Shown here one piece after another: positions 15,962 through 25,529 of a stretch of 61,772 nucleotides of DNA. This stretch comes from Leclercia adecarboxylata (GTDB lineage: Bacteria > Pseudomonadota > Gammaproteobacteria > Enterobacterales > Enterobacteriaceae). The position numbers were made by a program, and so were the translations under genes. The stretch spans positions 1 through 61,772 of the forward strand of contig DERO01000052.1 of NCBI GenBank assembly GCA_002360945.1, read 5' to 3'. The notes below the pieces were generated by a model. That model searched no databases, was not told the origin of the DNA, and saw only the letters and a program-made list of their open reading frames with translations. Position 1 is the first letter of the stretch, and each line of letters starts with the position of its first letter.

Positions 15962-17272
15962 ATGAGTCAGGCATTACCGCTAATCACCCGTCAGGGCGAT
16001 CGCATTGCCATTGTCAGTGGATTACGTACGCCATTTGCCCGTCAGGCGACGGCGTTTCATGGCATACCTGCCGTCGATCTGGGAAAAATGGTGGTGGGGG
16101 AGTTGCTGGCTCGCAGCGAAATACCTCCTGAGGTGATTGAACAACTGGTCTTCGGCCAGGTGGTGCAAATGCCGGAAGCACCCAATATCGCCCGTGAGAT
16201 CGTGCTGGGCACCGGAATGAACGTCCACACCGACGCCTACAGCGTCAGCCGCGCCTGCGCCACCAGCTTTCAGGCGGTGGCGAACGTCGCAGAAAGCCTG
16301 ATTACGGGCACTATTCGTGCCGGGATCGCCGGGGGGGCAGACTCCTCGTCTGTCCTGCCGATCGGCGTCAGCAAAAAGCTTGCCCGCGTGCTGGTGGACG
16401 TCAACAAAGCCCGCACCACCGGGCAGCGCTTATCTCTTTTCTCGCGCCTGCGTTTGCGCGATCTCCTCCCCGTGCCGCCTGCGGTCGCGGAATACTCTAC
16501 CGGCCTGAGAATGGGCGATACCGCCGAACAGATGGCGAAAACCTACGGCATCACCCGCGAACAGCAGGATGCCCTGGCGCACCGCTCCCACCAGCGCGCC
16601 GCGCAGGCCTGGGCGGAAGGCAAGCTGGCGCAGGAGGTGATGACCGCCTACACCCCGCCATTCCGCGAGCCGCTGAGCGAAGATAACAATATTCGCGGCA
16701 CGTCCACGCTGGCCGATTACGCGAAACTGCGTCCAGCCTTCGACCGTAAGCACGGCACCGTGACCGCCGCCAACAGCACGCCGTTAACCGATGGCGCGGC
16801 GGCAGTGATCCTGATGACCGAATCCCGCGCCAGAGAGCTGGGGCTGATCCCGCTCGGCTATCTGCGCAGCTATGCCTTTACCGCCATTGATGTCTGGCAG
16901 GACATGCTGCTGGGACCGGCCTGGTCCACGCCGCTGGCGCTGGAGCGTGCCGGGCTCACCATGAACGATCTGACGCTGATCGACATGCATGAAGCCTTTG
17001 CCGCCCAGACCCTGGCCAACCTGCAGCTGCTGGCAAGCGATCGTTTTGCCCGGGATGTGTTAGGCCGCGCCCACGCCACGGGCGAGGTCGATGAAAGTAA
17101 ATTTAACGTGCTGGGGGGCTCCATTGCCTACGGGCACCCCTTTGCGGCGACCGGGGCGAGGATGATCACCCAGACGCTGCATGAGCTGCGCCGTCGCGGC
17201 GGTGGGTTTGGCCTGGTTACCGCCTGCGCGGCGGGTGGCCTGGGCGCCGCAATGGTTCTGGAGGCAGAATAA
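15962..17272 (+). CDS. fadI: FadI, 3-ketoacyl-CoA thiolase
   Basis: This 436-residue thiolase performs the last step of beta-oxidation, cleaving 3-ketoacyl-CoA with CoA, in complex with FadJ. The nucleophile is Cys99 in SRACATSF. The C-terminal catalytic [10 protein letters not shown] and the second Cys in [10 protein letters not shown] are present. ATG at 15962 follows AGGGGAG; an upstream in-frame extension has no homology value. The stop overlaps the fadJ start by one base (TAATG), so the two are translationally coupled. Confidence 0.97.
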   Translation: MSQALPLITRQGDRIAIVSGLRTPFARQATAFHGIPAVDLGKMVVGELLARSEIPPEVIEQLVFGQVVQMPEAPNIAREIVLGTGMNVHTDAYSVSRACATSFQAVANVAESLITGTIRAGIAGGADSSSVLPIGVSKKLARVLVDVNKARTTGQRLSLFSRLRLRDLLPVPPAVAEYSTGLRMGDTAEQMAKTYGITREQQDALAHRSHQRAAQAWAEGKLAQEVMTAYTPPFREPLSEDNNIRGTSTLADYAKLRPAFDRKHGTVTAANSTPLTDGAAAVILMTESRARELGLIPLGYLRSYAFTAIDVWQDMLLGPAWSTPLALERAGLTMNDLTLIDMHEAFAAQTLANLQLLASDRFARDVLGRAHATGEVDESKFNVLGGSIAYGHPFAATGARMITQTLHELRRRGGGFGLVTACAAGGLGAAMVLEAE

Positions 17273-19419
17273 TGGAGATGACAACGGCGTTTACCCTTAA
17301 TGTGCGTCCGGACAACGTGGCGGTGGTGACCATCGACGCGCCAGACGAAAAGATGAATACCCTGAAAGCCGAGTTTGGCGGTCAGGTCCGCGCCATCCTG
17401 AAGCAGGTGCGCGAAAACAAAGCCCTGCGCGGGCTGGTGTTTATCTCGGCCAAACCGGACAACTTTATTGCCGGGGCCGATATCAACATGATCGCCCGCG
17501 CCAACAGCGCCCAGGAAGCGGAAGCGCTGGCCCGTCAGGGGCAGCAGATCATGGCCGAAATTCATGCCCTGCCGATCCCGGTGATTGCGGCGATCCACGG
17601 CGCCTGCCTCGGCGGTGGTCTGGAGCTGGCGCTGGCCTGCCACGGACGAATTTGTACCGACGACGGCAAAACGGTGCTGGGCCTGCCGGAAGTACAGCTC
17701 GGCTTGTTGCCCGGCTCGGGCGGCACCCAGCGTCTGCCGCGGCTGGTGGGCGTCAGCACGGCGCTGGAGATGATCCTCACTGGCAAACAGCTGCGTCCAC
17801 GCCAGGCCCTGAAGGTCGGGCTGGTGGATGAGGTGGTTCCGCATGCCATCCTGCTGGAGGCCGCAGTCGCGCTGGCGCTGAAAGACAAACCGGCCGGCCG
17901 TCAGTTACCGGTGCGCGAACGCGTGCTGGCAGGGCCGCTGGGCCGTACGCTGCTGTTCAAAATGGTGGCGAACAAAACCGAACAGAAAACCCAGGGGAAT
18001 TATCCGGCGGCAAAACGCATTCTCGAGGTTATCCATACCGGTCTGACCCAGGGCAGCAGCAGCGGCTATGCCGCAGAAGCCAAAGCCTTTGGCGAACTGG
18101 CGATGACCCCGCAGTCCCAGGCGCTGCGCAGCCTCTTTTTTGCCAGCACCGAGGTGAAAAAAGATCCCGGCAGCGAGGCCGAACCTGCGCCGCTCGACGC
18201 CATCGGCGTGTTGGGTGGTGGGCTGATGGGAGGCGGGATCGCCTTCGTGAGCGCCAGCAAAGGCAAAATACCGGTGCGGATCAAAGACATCAATCCGCAA
18301 GGGATCAACCACGCCCTGCAGTACAGCTGGCAGCTGCTTGATAAGAAGGTCAAACGCCGCCATATCAAAGCCAGTGAGCGCGATCGCCAGCTGGCGCTGA
18401 TCTCCGGTACCACGGATTACAGCGGCTTCCGCCATCGCGATGTAGTTATTGAGGCGGTCTTTGAAGATCTGACGCTGAAGCAGCAGATGGTGGCCGAGGT
18501 CGAAGCGCACTGCGCGCCGCACACCATCTTTGCCTCCAACACCTCGTCGCTGCCGATTGGCGATATTGCGGCGCAGGCTGCACGTCCTGAACAGGTGATC
18601 GGGCTGCATTTCTTTAGTCCGGTTGAAAAAATGCCGCTGGTGGAGGTGATCCCTCACGCCACCACCAGCCCGCAGACCCTTGCCACCATTGTAAAACTGG
18701 CAAAAATGCAGGGCAAAACGCCGGTGGTGGTGGCCGATAAGGCCGGGTTCTACGTCAACCGCATCCTGGCACCCTATATCAATGAAGCCATGCGCCTGCT
18801 GACCGAAGGGGAGAAGGTGGATCACATTGATAATGCGCTGGTGAAGTTTGGTTTCCCGGTCGGCCCAATCCAACTTTTGGATGAGGTGGGAATCGACACC
18901 GGCACTAAAATTATACCTGTGCTGGAAAGTGCTTACGGGGAACGATTTAGCGCCCCTGCAAACATTGTTTCTGCAATCTTGAATGACGATCGCAAAGGCA
19001 GAAAAAATGGACGCGGTTTCTATCTTTACGATCCAAAAGGGCGTAAAAGCAAGAAGCAGGTAGACCCGGCGATTTATGGGCTTATTAAACCCACCGGCGA
19101 GGGCAAACTCTCTGCGACACAGTGTGCAGAGCGCTGCGTCATGATGATGCTTAACGAGGCGGCACGCTGCTTTGGTGAGCGGGTAATTCGAAACGCGCGC
19201 GACGGCGATATTGGCGCGGTGTTTGGCATTGGTTTTCCACCTTTCCTGGGTGGCCCGTTCCGCTATATGGATAGCATTGGCGCGGGTGAAGTTGTTGCGA
19301 TTTTACAACGACTGGCTGTGCAATATGGGCTGCGGTTTACACCGTGTGACACATTATTGCAGATGGCGGATCAGGGGCTGCGATTTTGGCCAGCAAAGGA
19401 AACTGACCCGGTAAATTAA
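17272..19419 (+). CDS. fadJ: FadJ, multifunctional fatty acid oxidation protein (alpha subunit)
   Basis: A 715-residue two-part enzyme. The N-terminal enoyl-CoA hydratase/isomerase (about 1-190) has the oxyanion segment [18 protein letters not shown]. The C-terminal 3-hydroxyacyl-CoA dehydrogenase has a Rossmann [13 protein letters not shown] near residue 312 and the catalytic [13 protein letters not shown] near 445. With FadI it forms the second beta-oxidation complex, important without oxygen and for long chains. It is the last gene of fadIJ. Confidence 0.97.
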   Translation: MEMTTAFTLNVRPDNVAVVTIDAPDEKMNTLKAEFGGQVRAILKQVRENKALRGLVFISAKPDNFIAGADINMIARANSAQEAEALARQGQQIMAEIHALPIPVIAAIHGACLGGGLELALACHGRICTDDGKTVLGLPEVQLGLLPGSGGTQRLPRLVGVSTALEMILTGKQLRPRQALKVGLVDEVVPHAILLEAAVALALKDKPAGRQLPVRERVLAGPLGRTLLFKMVANKTEQKTQGNYPAAKRILEVIHTGLTQGSSSGYAAEAKAFGELAMTPQSQALRSLFFASTEVKKDPGSEAEPAPLDAIGVLGGGLMGGGIAFVSASKGKIPVRIKDINPQGINHALQYSWQLLDKKVKRRHIKASERDRQLALISGTTDYSGFRHRDVVIEAVFEDLTLKQQMVAEVEAHCAPHTIFASNTSSLPIGDIAAQAARPEQVIGLHFFSPVEKMPLVEVIPHATTSPQTLATIVKLAKMQGKTPVVVADKAGFYVNRILAPYINEAMRLLTEGEKVDHIDNALVKFGFPVGPIQLLDEVGIDTGTKIIPVLESAYGERFSAPANIVSAILNDDRKGRKNGRGFYLYDPKGRKSKKQVDPAIYGLIKPTGEGKLSATQCAERCVMMMLNEAARCFGERVIRNARDGDIGAVFGIGFPPFLGGPFRYMDSIGAGEVVAILQRLAVQYGLRFTPCDTLLQMADQGLRFWPAKETDPVN

Positions 19420-19629
19420 GGTCAAATAAGAGTAAATCCGCCGTTGAAGGGTCTGGTCTTGTCTAATTTGTAAACAGACATTGACTATACTTACGCCGTT
19501 GAGGTAAAAAACAGCGTTTCATTCAACGGATGGATCAGGCACAATGCCCGGCCATCGGGTTTTCTACCTCGTGATGAGTTCACGCGGGGTGTTAACGCCG
19601 GTGATCCTGGTCAACAAAAGCGGTGCAAT

Positions 19630-20115
19630 ATGCAAGTTTTTATCATGCGTCACGGTGACGCGGCACTCGATGCTGCCAGTGACTCTGTTCGTCCTCTGAC
19701 GCCTTGCGGCTGTGACGAGTCCCGTCAAATGGCAACCTGGTTGAAAGGGCAAAAAGTGGATATTGAACGTGTCCTCGTCAGCCCGTTCCTGCGTGCTGAA
19801 CAGACACTGGAAGTGGTAGGGGAGTGTATGAACCTGCCTGCCGGCGTCGATGTTCTGCCCGAGCTTACCCCCTGTGGCGATGTGGGGCTGGTCAGTGGCT
19901 ATCTTCAGGTGCTATGCAATGAAGGCGTCGCCTCTGCGCTGGTGATTTCCCATCTGCCGTTAGTCGGCTACCTGGTGTCTGAACTCTGCCCGGGCGAAAC
20001 GCCGCCGATGTTCAGCACCTCCGCCATTGCCAACGTTACCCTCGATGAAAAGGGTGTCGGTGTGTTCAACTGGCAGATGAGCCCCTGCAATCTGAAGATG
20101 GCGAAAGCTATCTGA
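19630..20115 (+). CDS. sixA: SixA, phosphohistidine phosphatase
   Basis: The 161-residue histidine-phosphatase protein has the RHG motif at residues 7-9 (MRHGDA) and a second catalytic His in VISHLPLVGYL. SixA removes phosphate from histidine phosphocarriers: first described for ArcB, and later for NPr of the nitrogen phosphotransferase system. It stands alone, with a 210-bp upstream gap after fadJ. In K-12 a fimbrial cluster follows it; here smrB does. Confidence 0.95.
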   Translation: MQVFIMRHGDAALDAASDSVRPLTPCGCDESRQMATWLKGQKVDIERVLVSPFLRAEQTLEVVGECMNLPAGVDVLPELTPCGDVGLVSGYLQVLCNEGVASALVISHLPLVGYLVSELCPGETPPMFSTSAIANVTLDEKGVGVFNWQMSPCNLKMAKAI

Positions 20116-20128
20116 CGTAAACCCCATC

Positions 20129-20156
20129 CAGGCGGGTAGCCTCAGCCACCCGCCTG
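20129..20156. terminator. hairpin between convergent sixA and smrB
   Basis: A 9-bp stem, CAGGCGGGT with ACCCGCCTG and a 10-base loop, lies in the 45-bp gap between the two convergent genes. T-runs are missing, so termination may be weak. Confidence 0.6.
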
Positions 20157-20160
20157 CCTG

Positions 20161-20712
20161 TCAGGGCAGCTCAGGCGGTTGCCACTCTTCTACTTCAATC
20201 AGCACCAGCAAAGCGGCATCGCCGCCGTACTCTTTGGGTGCCTGATGAAAAGCCATCACGTGCGGATGCTGGGCAAGCCACAACGGGGTTTGCTGCTTGA
20301 GGATATGCTTTCCGTGGCCGTGCATCACGCAGGCGCAGAACAGATGTTCCCGGCGGCAGGCCGCAATCAGCGCGCCCAGCTCCTGTTTGGCCTGCATCTG
20401 GGTTAACCCGTGCAGATCGAGAAACAGCTCCGGCGAATAATCCCCACGACGTAATTTTTTCAGCTCGAAATGGCTGACGTCCGCGCGCACGTACTTTACT
20501 GCGCCCTCGGTGTTCAGCAGCGGCTGAAACTCATCGGAAAAATAGTGGCTGGCGTCGGCCTGCTCCTGGATCAGCCGTTTTACCGGAACTTCACTCACTT
20601 TTTTGCGTAACGGAGGGTGGACGATGGTGTCCTGCTTGATTTTACGCGTGCCGGTCATCAGCTGACGAAACAGCGTTTGATCCTCCTCGCTCAGGGATGT
20701 TTTCTTTTTCAT
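20161..20712 (-). CDS. smrB: SmrB, ribosome-rescue endonuclease with Smr domain
   Basis: The 183-residue protein has a charged N-terminal helical part and a C-terminal Smr domain (about 95-175), with the DLHGLT motif and [10 protein letters not shown]. coli SmrB binds collided disomes and cuts the mRNA between them, feeding tmRNA rescue. The gene diverges from prmB, whose start is about 157 bp away. Confidence 0.94.
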   Translation of the reverse strand: MKKKTSLSEEDQTLFRQLMTGTRKIKQDTIVHPPLRKKVSEVPVKRLIQEQADASHYFSDEFQPLLNTEGAVKYVRADVSHFELKKLRRGDYSPELFLDLHGLTQMQAKQELGALIAACRREHLFCACVMHGHGKHILKQQTPLWLAQHPHVMAFHQAPKEYGGDAALLVLIEVEEWQPPELP

Positions 20713-20869
20713 GGGTCCGTCTCATCTCTTATTTCCGACAGTGTACCTGACTCGCCGCACGGCAAAACGCATTTTTTACCCGCAAGCTGTTAGCGACAGT
20801 GCTGATTTATCGCCGTCTTCGTGGCACACTAGCCGCCGAAAATTTAGCGAGCATGCCCTGGAGAATATA

Positions 20870-21802
20870 ATGGATAAAATTTTTGTCGATGAAGCGGTGA
20901 ATGAGCTGCAAACCATTCAGGACATGTTGCGTTGGGCGGTCAGCCGTTTCAGCGCGGCCAATATCTGGTACGGTCACGGTACCGATAACCCGTGGGACGA
21001 AGCGGTGCAGCTGGTCCTGCCGTCCCTCTATCTGCCGCTGGATATTCCGGAAGACATGCGCTCAGCGCGTCTGACCTCCAGCGAGAAACACCGCATCGTT
21101 GAGCGCGTGATCCGCCGCGTCAACGAACGTATCCCGGTGGCCTACCTCACCAATAAAGCCTGGTTCTGCGGCCACGAGTTCTTTGTCGATGAACGCGTGC
21201 TGGTGCCGCGCTCGCCGATTGGAGAGCTGATCAACAACCACTTCGCCGGTCTGATTGACCATCAGCCGGAGCACATTCTGGATATGTGTACCGGCAGCGC
21301 GTGCATCGCCATTGCCTGCGCCTACGCCTTCCCGGATGCGGAAGTGGACGCGGTGGACATCTCCCCGGATGCGCTGGCGGTAGCGGAACACAATATTGAA
21401 GAGCACGGCCTGATCCATCACGTGACGCCGATCCGTTCCGATCTGTTCCGCGATCTGCCGAAAGTGCAGTACGACCTGATCGTCACCAACCCGCCGTACG
21501 TTGATGCAGAAGATATGTCCGACCTGCCGAACGAGTATCGCCACGAACCTGAACTGGGTCTGGCCTCCGGCTCCGACGGTCTGAAGCTGACCCGCCGCAT
21601 CCTCGCCTGCGCGCCGGATTATCTGACCGATGACGGCATTCTGATTTGTGAAGTGGGTAACAGCATGGTACATCTGATGGAGCAATATCCGGATGTGCCG
21701 TTCACCTGGCTCGAGTTCGACAACGGGGGCGACGGCGTCTTCATGCTGACCAAAGCGCAGCTGCTCGCCGCGCGCGAACACTTCAGCATCTACAAAGATT
21801 AA
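20870..21802 (+). CDS. prmB: PrmB, 50S ribosomal protein L3 glutamine methyltransferase
   Basis: From the ATG at 20870 the protein has 310 residues, as in E. coli. It has a Rossmann-fold SAM site ([15 protein letters not shown]) and the catalytic NPPY at 207-210. It N5-methylates a glutamine of ribosomal protein L3 during 50S assembly. A longer in-frame extension from about 20711 is rejected; it overlaps the smrB promoter and lacks homology. It probably heads a cluster with aroC to yfcL, with a terminator-like hairpin after it. Confidence 0.96.
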   Translation: MDKIFVDEAVNELQTIQDMLRWAVSRFSAANIWYGHGTDNPWDEAVQLVLPSLYLPLDIPEDMRSARLTSSEKHRIVERVIRRVNERIPVAYLTNKAWFCGHEFFVDERVLVPRSPIGELINNHFAGLIDHQPEHILDMCTGSACIAIACAYAFPDAEVDAVDISPDALAVAEHNIEEHGLIHHVTPIRSDLFRDLPKVQYDLIVTNPPYVDAEDMSDLPNEYRHEPELGLASGSDGLKLTRRILACAPDYLTDDGILICEVGNSMVHLMEQYPDVPFTWLEFDNGGDGVFMLTKAQLLAAREHFSIYKD

Positions 21803-21805
21803 TCC

Positions 21806-21823
21806 AACGGGCTTCGGCCCGTT
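21806..21823 (+). terminator. hairpin between prmB and aroC
   Basis: AACGGGC-TTCG-GCCCGTT, a UUCG-capped 7-bp stem followed by TTC, lies 4 bp after the prmB stop. It may partly terminate before aroC. Confidence 0.75.
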
Positions 21824-21878
21824 TCACATTGCGCAAACACAGAAAGCTCAAACACAGAACAACGAAAACGGAGCCGTG

Positions 21879-22964
21879 ATGGCAGGAAACAGTATTGGAC
21901 AATTATTCCGCGTGACCACCTTTGGTGAGTCGCATGGTCTGGCGCTGGGTTGCATCGTTGATGGCGTACCGCCAGGCATCGAACTGACAGAAGCCGATTT
22001 ACAACACGATCTCGACAGACGTCGCCCTGGGACATCGCGTTACACCACCCAGCGCCGCGAGCCGGATCAGGTCAAAATCCTGTCAGGCGTCTTTGAAGGA
22101 CGCACCACCGGCACCAGTATTGGCCTGCTGATTGAGAATACCGATCAGCGTTCGCAGGACTACGGCGCCATCAAGGACGTGTTCCGTCCGGGCCACGCCG
22201 ACTACACCTACGAGCAAAAATACGGTTTTCGCGACTATCGCGGCGGCGGACGCTCCTCCGCCCGTGAAACCGCCATGCGCGTTGCCGCAGGCGCTATCGC
22301 TAAAAAATACCTGGCGCAGAAATTTGGCATCGTCATTCGCGGCTGTCTGACCCAGATGGGCGATATCCCGCTGGCGATCGCAGACTGGGATCAGGTTGAA
22401 CAAAATCCGTTCTTCTGCGCGGATGCCTCCAAGCTGGAGGCGCTGGACGAACTGATGCGCGGCCTGAAGAAAGAGGGCGACTCCATCGGCGCCAAAGTCA
22501 CTGTGGTAGCTGACGGCGTACCGCCGGGCTGGGGTGAGCCGGTCTTTGACCGCCTCGACGCCGACATCGCCCATGCGATGATGAGCATCAACGCGGTGAA
22601 AGGGGTGGAGATTGGCGACGGTTTTGACGTTGTGGCCCTGCGCGGCAGCCAGAACCGCGATGAAATTACGAAAGAGGGCTTCCAGAGCAACCACGCGGGC
22701 GGCGTGCTCGGCGGGATCAGCAGCGGGCAGCAGATTGTCACCCATATTGCGCTGAAACCGACCTCCAGCATTACCGTACCAGGGCGCACCCTGAACCGCG
22801 CGGGCGAAGAAGTTGAGATGATCACCAAAGGGCGTCACGATCCCTGCGTCGGGATCCGCGCGGTGCCGATCGCAGAAGCGATGCTGGCGATCGTGCTGAT
22901 GGATCACTTCCTGCGCCAGCGCGCGCAGAATGCGGATGTGTCGACCCCACTTCCACGCTGGTAA
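21879..22964 (+). CDS. aroC: AroC, chorismate synthase
   Basis: The 361-residue protein catalyses the last shikimate-pathway step, EPSP to chorismate, needing reduced FMN. Family signatures are visible: GESHGLALG near the start, [26 protein letters not shown] and [19 protein letters not shown] at 21879 is used; a GTG one codon earlier is less likely. mepA starts 2 bp after the stop. Confidence 0.98.
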   Translation: MAGNSIGQLFRVTTFGESHGLALGCIVDGVPPGIELTEADLQHDLDRRRPGTSRYTTQRREPDQVKILSGVFEGRTTGTSIGLLIENTDQRSQDYGAIKDVFRPGHADYTYEQKYGFRDYRGGGRSSARETAMRVAAGAIAKKYLAQKFGIVIRGCLTQMGDIPLAIADWDQVEQNPFFCADASKLEALDELMRGLKKEGDSIGAKVTVVADGVPPGWGEPVFDRLDADIAHAMMSINAVKGVEIGDGFDVVALRGSQNRDEITKEGFQSNHAGGVLGGISSGQQIVTHIALKPTSSITVPGRTLNRAGEEVEMITKGRHDPCVGIRAVPIAEAMLAIVLMDHFLRQRAQNADVSTPLPRW

Positions 22965-22966
22965 CC

Positions 22967-23788
22967 ATGAAAAAAACCGCAATTGCTCTGCTGGCACTGC
23001 TCGCCAGCGGGGCCTCGCTGGCGGCAACGCCGTGGCAGAAAATCACCCACCCGGTAGCAGGAAGCGCCCAGTCGATTGGCGCCTTTTCCAATGGCTGCAT
23101 CGTCGGCGCTGAGGCGCTGCCGCAGCAGTCCACCACTTATCAGGTGATGCGCACCGATCAACGCCGCTACTTTGGCCACCCGGATCTGGTGCTGTTTATT
23201 CAGCGGCTGGGCAATCAGGTGCATAACCTGGGGCTGGGCACGATGCTGATTGGCGATATGGGGATGCCGGCAGGCGGACGCTTCAACGGCGGCCATGCCA
23301 GCCATCAGACCGGGCTGGATGTCGACATTTTCCTCCAACTGCCAAAAAACCGCTGGTCGTCGTCCCAGCTGCTGAAGCCGCAGGCGCTCGATCTGGTCGC
23401 TGGCGATGGCAAGCGCGTGGTGCCGTCGCTCTGGTCGCAGGACGTCTCCAGCATGATCAAGCTGGCGGCGGAAGATAACGACGTCACGCGCATCTTCGTC
23501 AACCCGGCCATCAAGCAGCAGCTCTGTCAGGATGCCGGAACCGACCGCGACTGGCTGCGTAAAGTGCGACCCTGGTTCCAGCATCGGGCGCATATGCATG
23601 TGCGTCTGCGCTGCCCGGCGAACAGCCTCGAGTGTGAAGATCAACCGTTACCGCCGCCAGGTGATGGCTGCGGCGCGGAATTGCAAAGCTGGTTTGAGCC
23701 AGCGAAACCTGGACCTAAGCCTGAGAAGAAGACACCGCCTCCGTTGCCGCCTTCCTGCCAGGCGCTACTGGATGAACATGCCCTGTGA
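22967..23788 (+). CDS. mepA: MepA, penicillin-insensitive murein endopeptidase
   Basis: This 273-residue periplasmic LAS-type metallopeptidase has a signal peptide (cleavage after ASLA, about residue 19). The zinc ligands sit in [13 protein letters not shown] and in [12 protein letters not shown]. It cuts D-Ala-mDAP cross-links in peptidoglycan. Several cysteines in the C-terminal part may form disulfides. Its stop overlaps the yfcA start (TGATG). Confidence 0.97.
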   Translation: MKKTAIALLALLASGASLAATPWQKITHPVAGSAQSIGAFSNGCIVGAEALPQQSTTYQVMRTDQRRYFGHPDLVLFIQRLGNQVHNLGLGTMLIGDMGMPAGGRFNGGHASHQTGLDVDIFLQLPKNRWSSSQLLKPQALDLVAGDGKRVVPSLWSQDVSSMIKLAAEDNDVTRIFVNPAIKQQLCQDAGTDRDWLRKVRPWFQHRAHMHVRLRCPANSLECEDQPLPPPGDGCGAELQSWFEPAKPGPKPEKKTPPPLPPSCQALLDEHAL

Positions 23789-24597
23789 TGGACCAATTTA
23801 CTGAGTTGTTTATGGTGTCGCCGCTGCTGCTGGCGGCGCTGTTTTTTATCGCCATGCTGGCCGGATTTATTGATGCCCTGGCCGGTGGTGGTGGGTTACT
23901 GACCGTTCCGGCGCTGCTGGCGGCGGGGATGAGCCCGGCCCAGGCGCTGGCGACCAACAAGCTGCAGGCCTGCGGCGGGTCGTTATCCGCGTCCATCTAC
24001 TTTATCCGCCGCAAGGTGGTAAGCCTGGCCGATCAGAAGCTCAATATTCTGATGACCTTTATCGGGTCGACCAGCGGCGCGCTGCTGGTTCAGCACGTGC
24101 AGTCCGACGTATTGCGCCAGATTTTGCCGATCCTCGTCATCTGTATTGGCCTCTACTTTTTGCTGATGCCGAAGCTCGGGGAAGAGGATCGTCAGCGCCG
24201 CCTGCACGGTCTGCCGTTTGCCCTGATCGCCGGCGGCTGTGTCGGCTTCTATGACGGCTTTTTCGGCCCCGGTGCCGGATCGTTTTACGCTCTGGCGTTT
24301 GTCACCCTGGCCGGGTTTAACCTCGCCAAATCCACCGCCCACGCGAAGGTGCTGAACGCTACCTCTAACCTGGGTGGCCTGCTGCTGTTTATCATCGGCG
24401 GGAAGGTGATCTGGGCGACCGGCTTTGTGATGATGGCCGGACAGTTTCTGGGCGCCCGGGTAGGATCGCGCCTGGTATTAAGCAAAGGGCAACAGCTCAT
24501 CCGTCCGATGATTGTCATTGTCTCGGCCGTCATGAGTGCCAAACTTCTTTATGACAGCCACGGACAGGAGATCCTCCACTGGTTGGGGATGAACTAA
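23788..24597 (+). CDS. yfcA: YfcA, TauE/SafE-family membrane permease
   Basis: A 269-residue inner-membrane protein with about eight hydrophobic helices in two similar halves. The family motif GFIDALAGGGGLLTVPAL is near the N terminus and its counterpart GFYDGFFGPGAGSF is in the second half. Relatives export sulfite or organosulfonates; the substrate here is unknown. It overlaps mepA (TGATG) and epmC (TAATG). Confidence 0.94.
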   Translation: MDQFTELFMVSPLLLAALFFIAMLAGFIDALAGGGGLLTVPALLAAGMSPAQALATNKLQACGGSLSASIYFIRRKVVSLADQKLNILMTFIGSTSGALLVQHVQSDVLRQILPILVICIGLYFLLMPKLGEEDRQRRLHGLPFALIAGGCVGFYDGFFGPGAGSFYALAFVTLAGFNLAKSTAHAKVLNATSNLGGLLLFIIGGKVIWATGFVMMAGQFLGARVGSRLVLSKGQQLIRPMIVIVSAVMSAKLLYDSHGQEILHWLGMN

Positions 24598-25142
24598 TGA
24601 ACAGTACGCATCAATATGAACAGCTGATCGAGATTTTCGACGGCTGTTTTGCCGATGATTTTAATACCCGTCTGATTAAAGGCGACGACGAACCGATCTA
24701 TCTTCCTGCAGATGCTGAGCTTCCGTTTAACCGGATCGTCTTCGCACACGGCTTTTATGCCAGCGGTTTGCATGAAATATCGCACTGGTGTATTGCCGGA
24801 AAAGCGCGTCGCGAGCTGGTGGACTTTGGCTACTGGTACTGCCCGGACGGGCGTGACGCGGCGACCCAGGGGCAGTTTGAAGATGTGGAAGTAAAACCCC
24901 AGGCGCTGGAGTGGTTGTTCTGCGTGGCGGCAGGATTCCCGTTCAACGTCAGCTGTGACAACCTCGAAGGCGACTTCGAGCCAGACCGTATTGTCTTTCA
25001 GCGCCGCGTTCACGCGCAGGTGATGGAGTATCTTGAGAAGGGCATCCCGGAACGTCCGGCACGCTTAATCAAGGCTTTACAGAATTATTACCACACGCCG
25101 GAGATCACGGCGGAATGCTTCCCGTGGCCGGAAGATCTATAA
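24597..25142 (+). CDS. epmC: EpmC, elongation factor P hydroxylase
   Basis: The 181-residue protein (older name YfcM) hydroxylates the beta-lysyl-lysine of EF-P, the final step after EpmA and EpmB. A metal-binding-like HEISHW segment (about residue 58) and a YWYCPDGRD segment are visible. It overlaps yfcA by one base-sharing start (TAATG). The length equals that of E. coli. Confidence 0.94.
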   Translation: MNSTHQYEQLIEIFDGCFADDFNTRLIKGDDEPIYLPADAELPFNRIVFAHGFYASGLHEISHWCIAGKARRELVDFGYWYCPDGRDAATQGQFEDVEVKPQALEWLFCVAAGFPFNVSCDNLEGDFEPDRIVFQRRVHAQVMEYLEKGIPERPARLIKALQNYYHTPEITAECFPWPEDL

Positions 25143-25155
25143 CTGAGGAAAGAAG

Positions 25156-25434
25156 ATGATCGCAGAATTTGAATCACGCATTCTGGCGTTAATTGATGAC
25201 ATGGTAGAACACGCCAGTGACGATGAGCTGTTCGCCAGCGGTTATCTGCGTGGACACCTGACGCTGGCCGTTGCCGAGCTGGAAGCCGGGGACGACCATT
25301 CACCACAGGCGGTGCACGCGGAAGTCTCCCGCAGCCTGGAAAAAGCCATTCTGGCGGGTGAACTCTCTCCGCGCGACCAGTCGTTAGTGCTGGGGATGTG
25401 GGAAACCTTGTTTCAGAAAGCCAGCCTGAACTAA
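25156..25434 (+). CDS. yfcL: YfcL family protein
   Basis: A 92-residue acidic, mostly helical protein that matches the YfcL family in length and order. No motif indicates a function. It starts 13 bp after epmC with GAGGAAAGAAG before the ATG and is the last gene of the prmB-to-yfcL cluster. A REP element follows. Confidence 0.9.
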   Translation: MIAEFESRILALIDDMVEHASDDELFASGYLRGHLTLAVAELEAGDDHSPQAVHAEVSRSLEKAILAGELSPRDQSLVLGMWETLFQKASLN

Positions 25435-25442
25435 TCAGGTAT

Positions 25443-25473
25443 CGCCCGGTGGCGCTACGCTTACCGGGCCTAC
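25443..25473. repeat. REP-type element after yfcL
   Basis: The segment contains a typical REP stem, GCCCGGTGGCGCTACGC with TTACCGGGCC. It probably protects the upstream mRNA end. Related sequences are at 30161-30237 and 57374-57405. Confidence 0.8.
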
Positions 25474-25483
25474 GGTCCCGTCT

Positions 25484-25519
25484 CCCTCTCCCTGTGGGAG
25501 AGGATTGGGGTGAGGGCAT
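25484..25519. repeat. short dispersed repeat, copy 1
   Basis: CCCTCTCCCTGTGGGAGAGG followed by a G-rich half and GTGAGGGCAT. A second copy with few differences is at 45428-45463. Both sit just downstream of an operon end. The inner CTCTCCC/GGGAGAG arms can form a hairpin. Confidence 0.75.
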
Positions 25520-25529
25520 TCGCCCGCAC

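Noticed and set aside
17905..18873. Minus-strand open frame of 322 codons
   Set aside because: Lies within fadJ on the opposite strand; fadJ is unambiguous.
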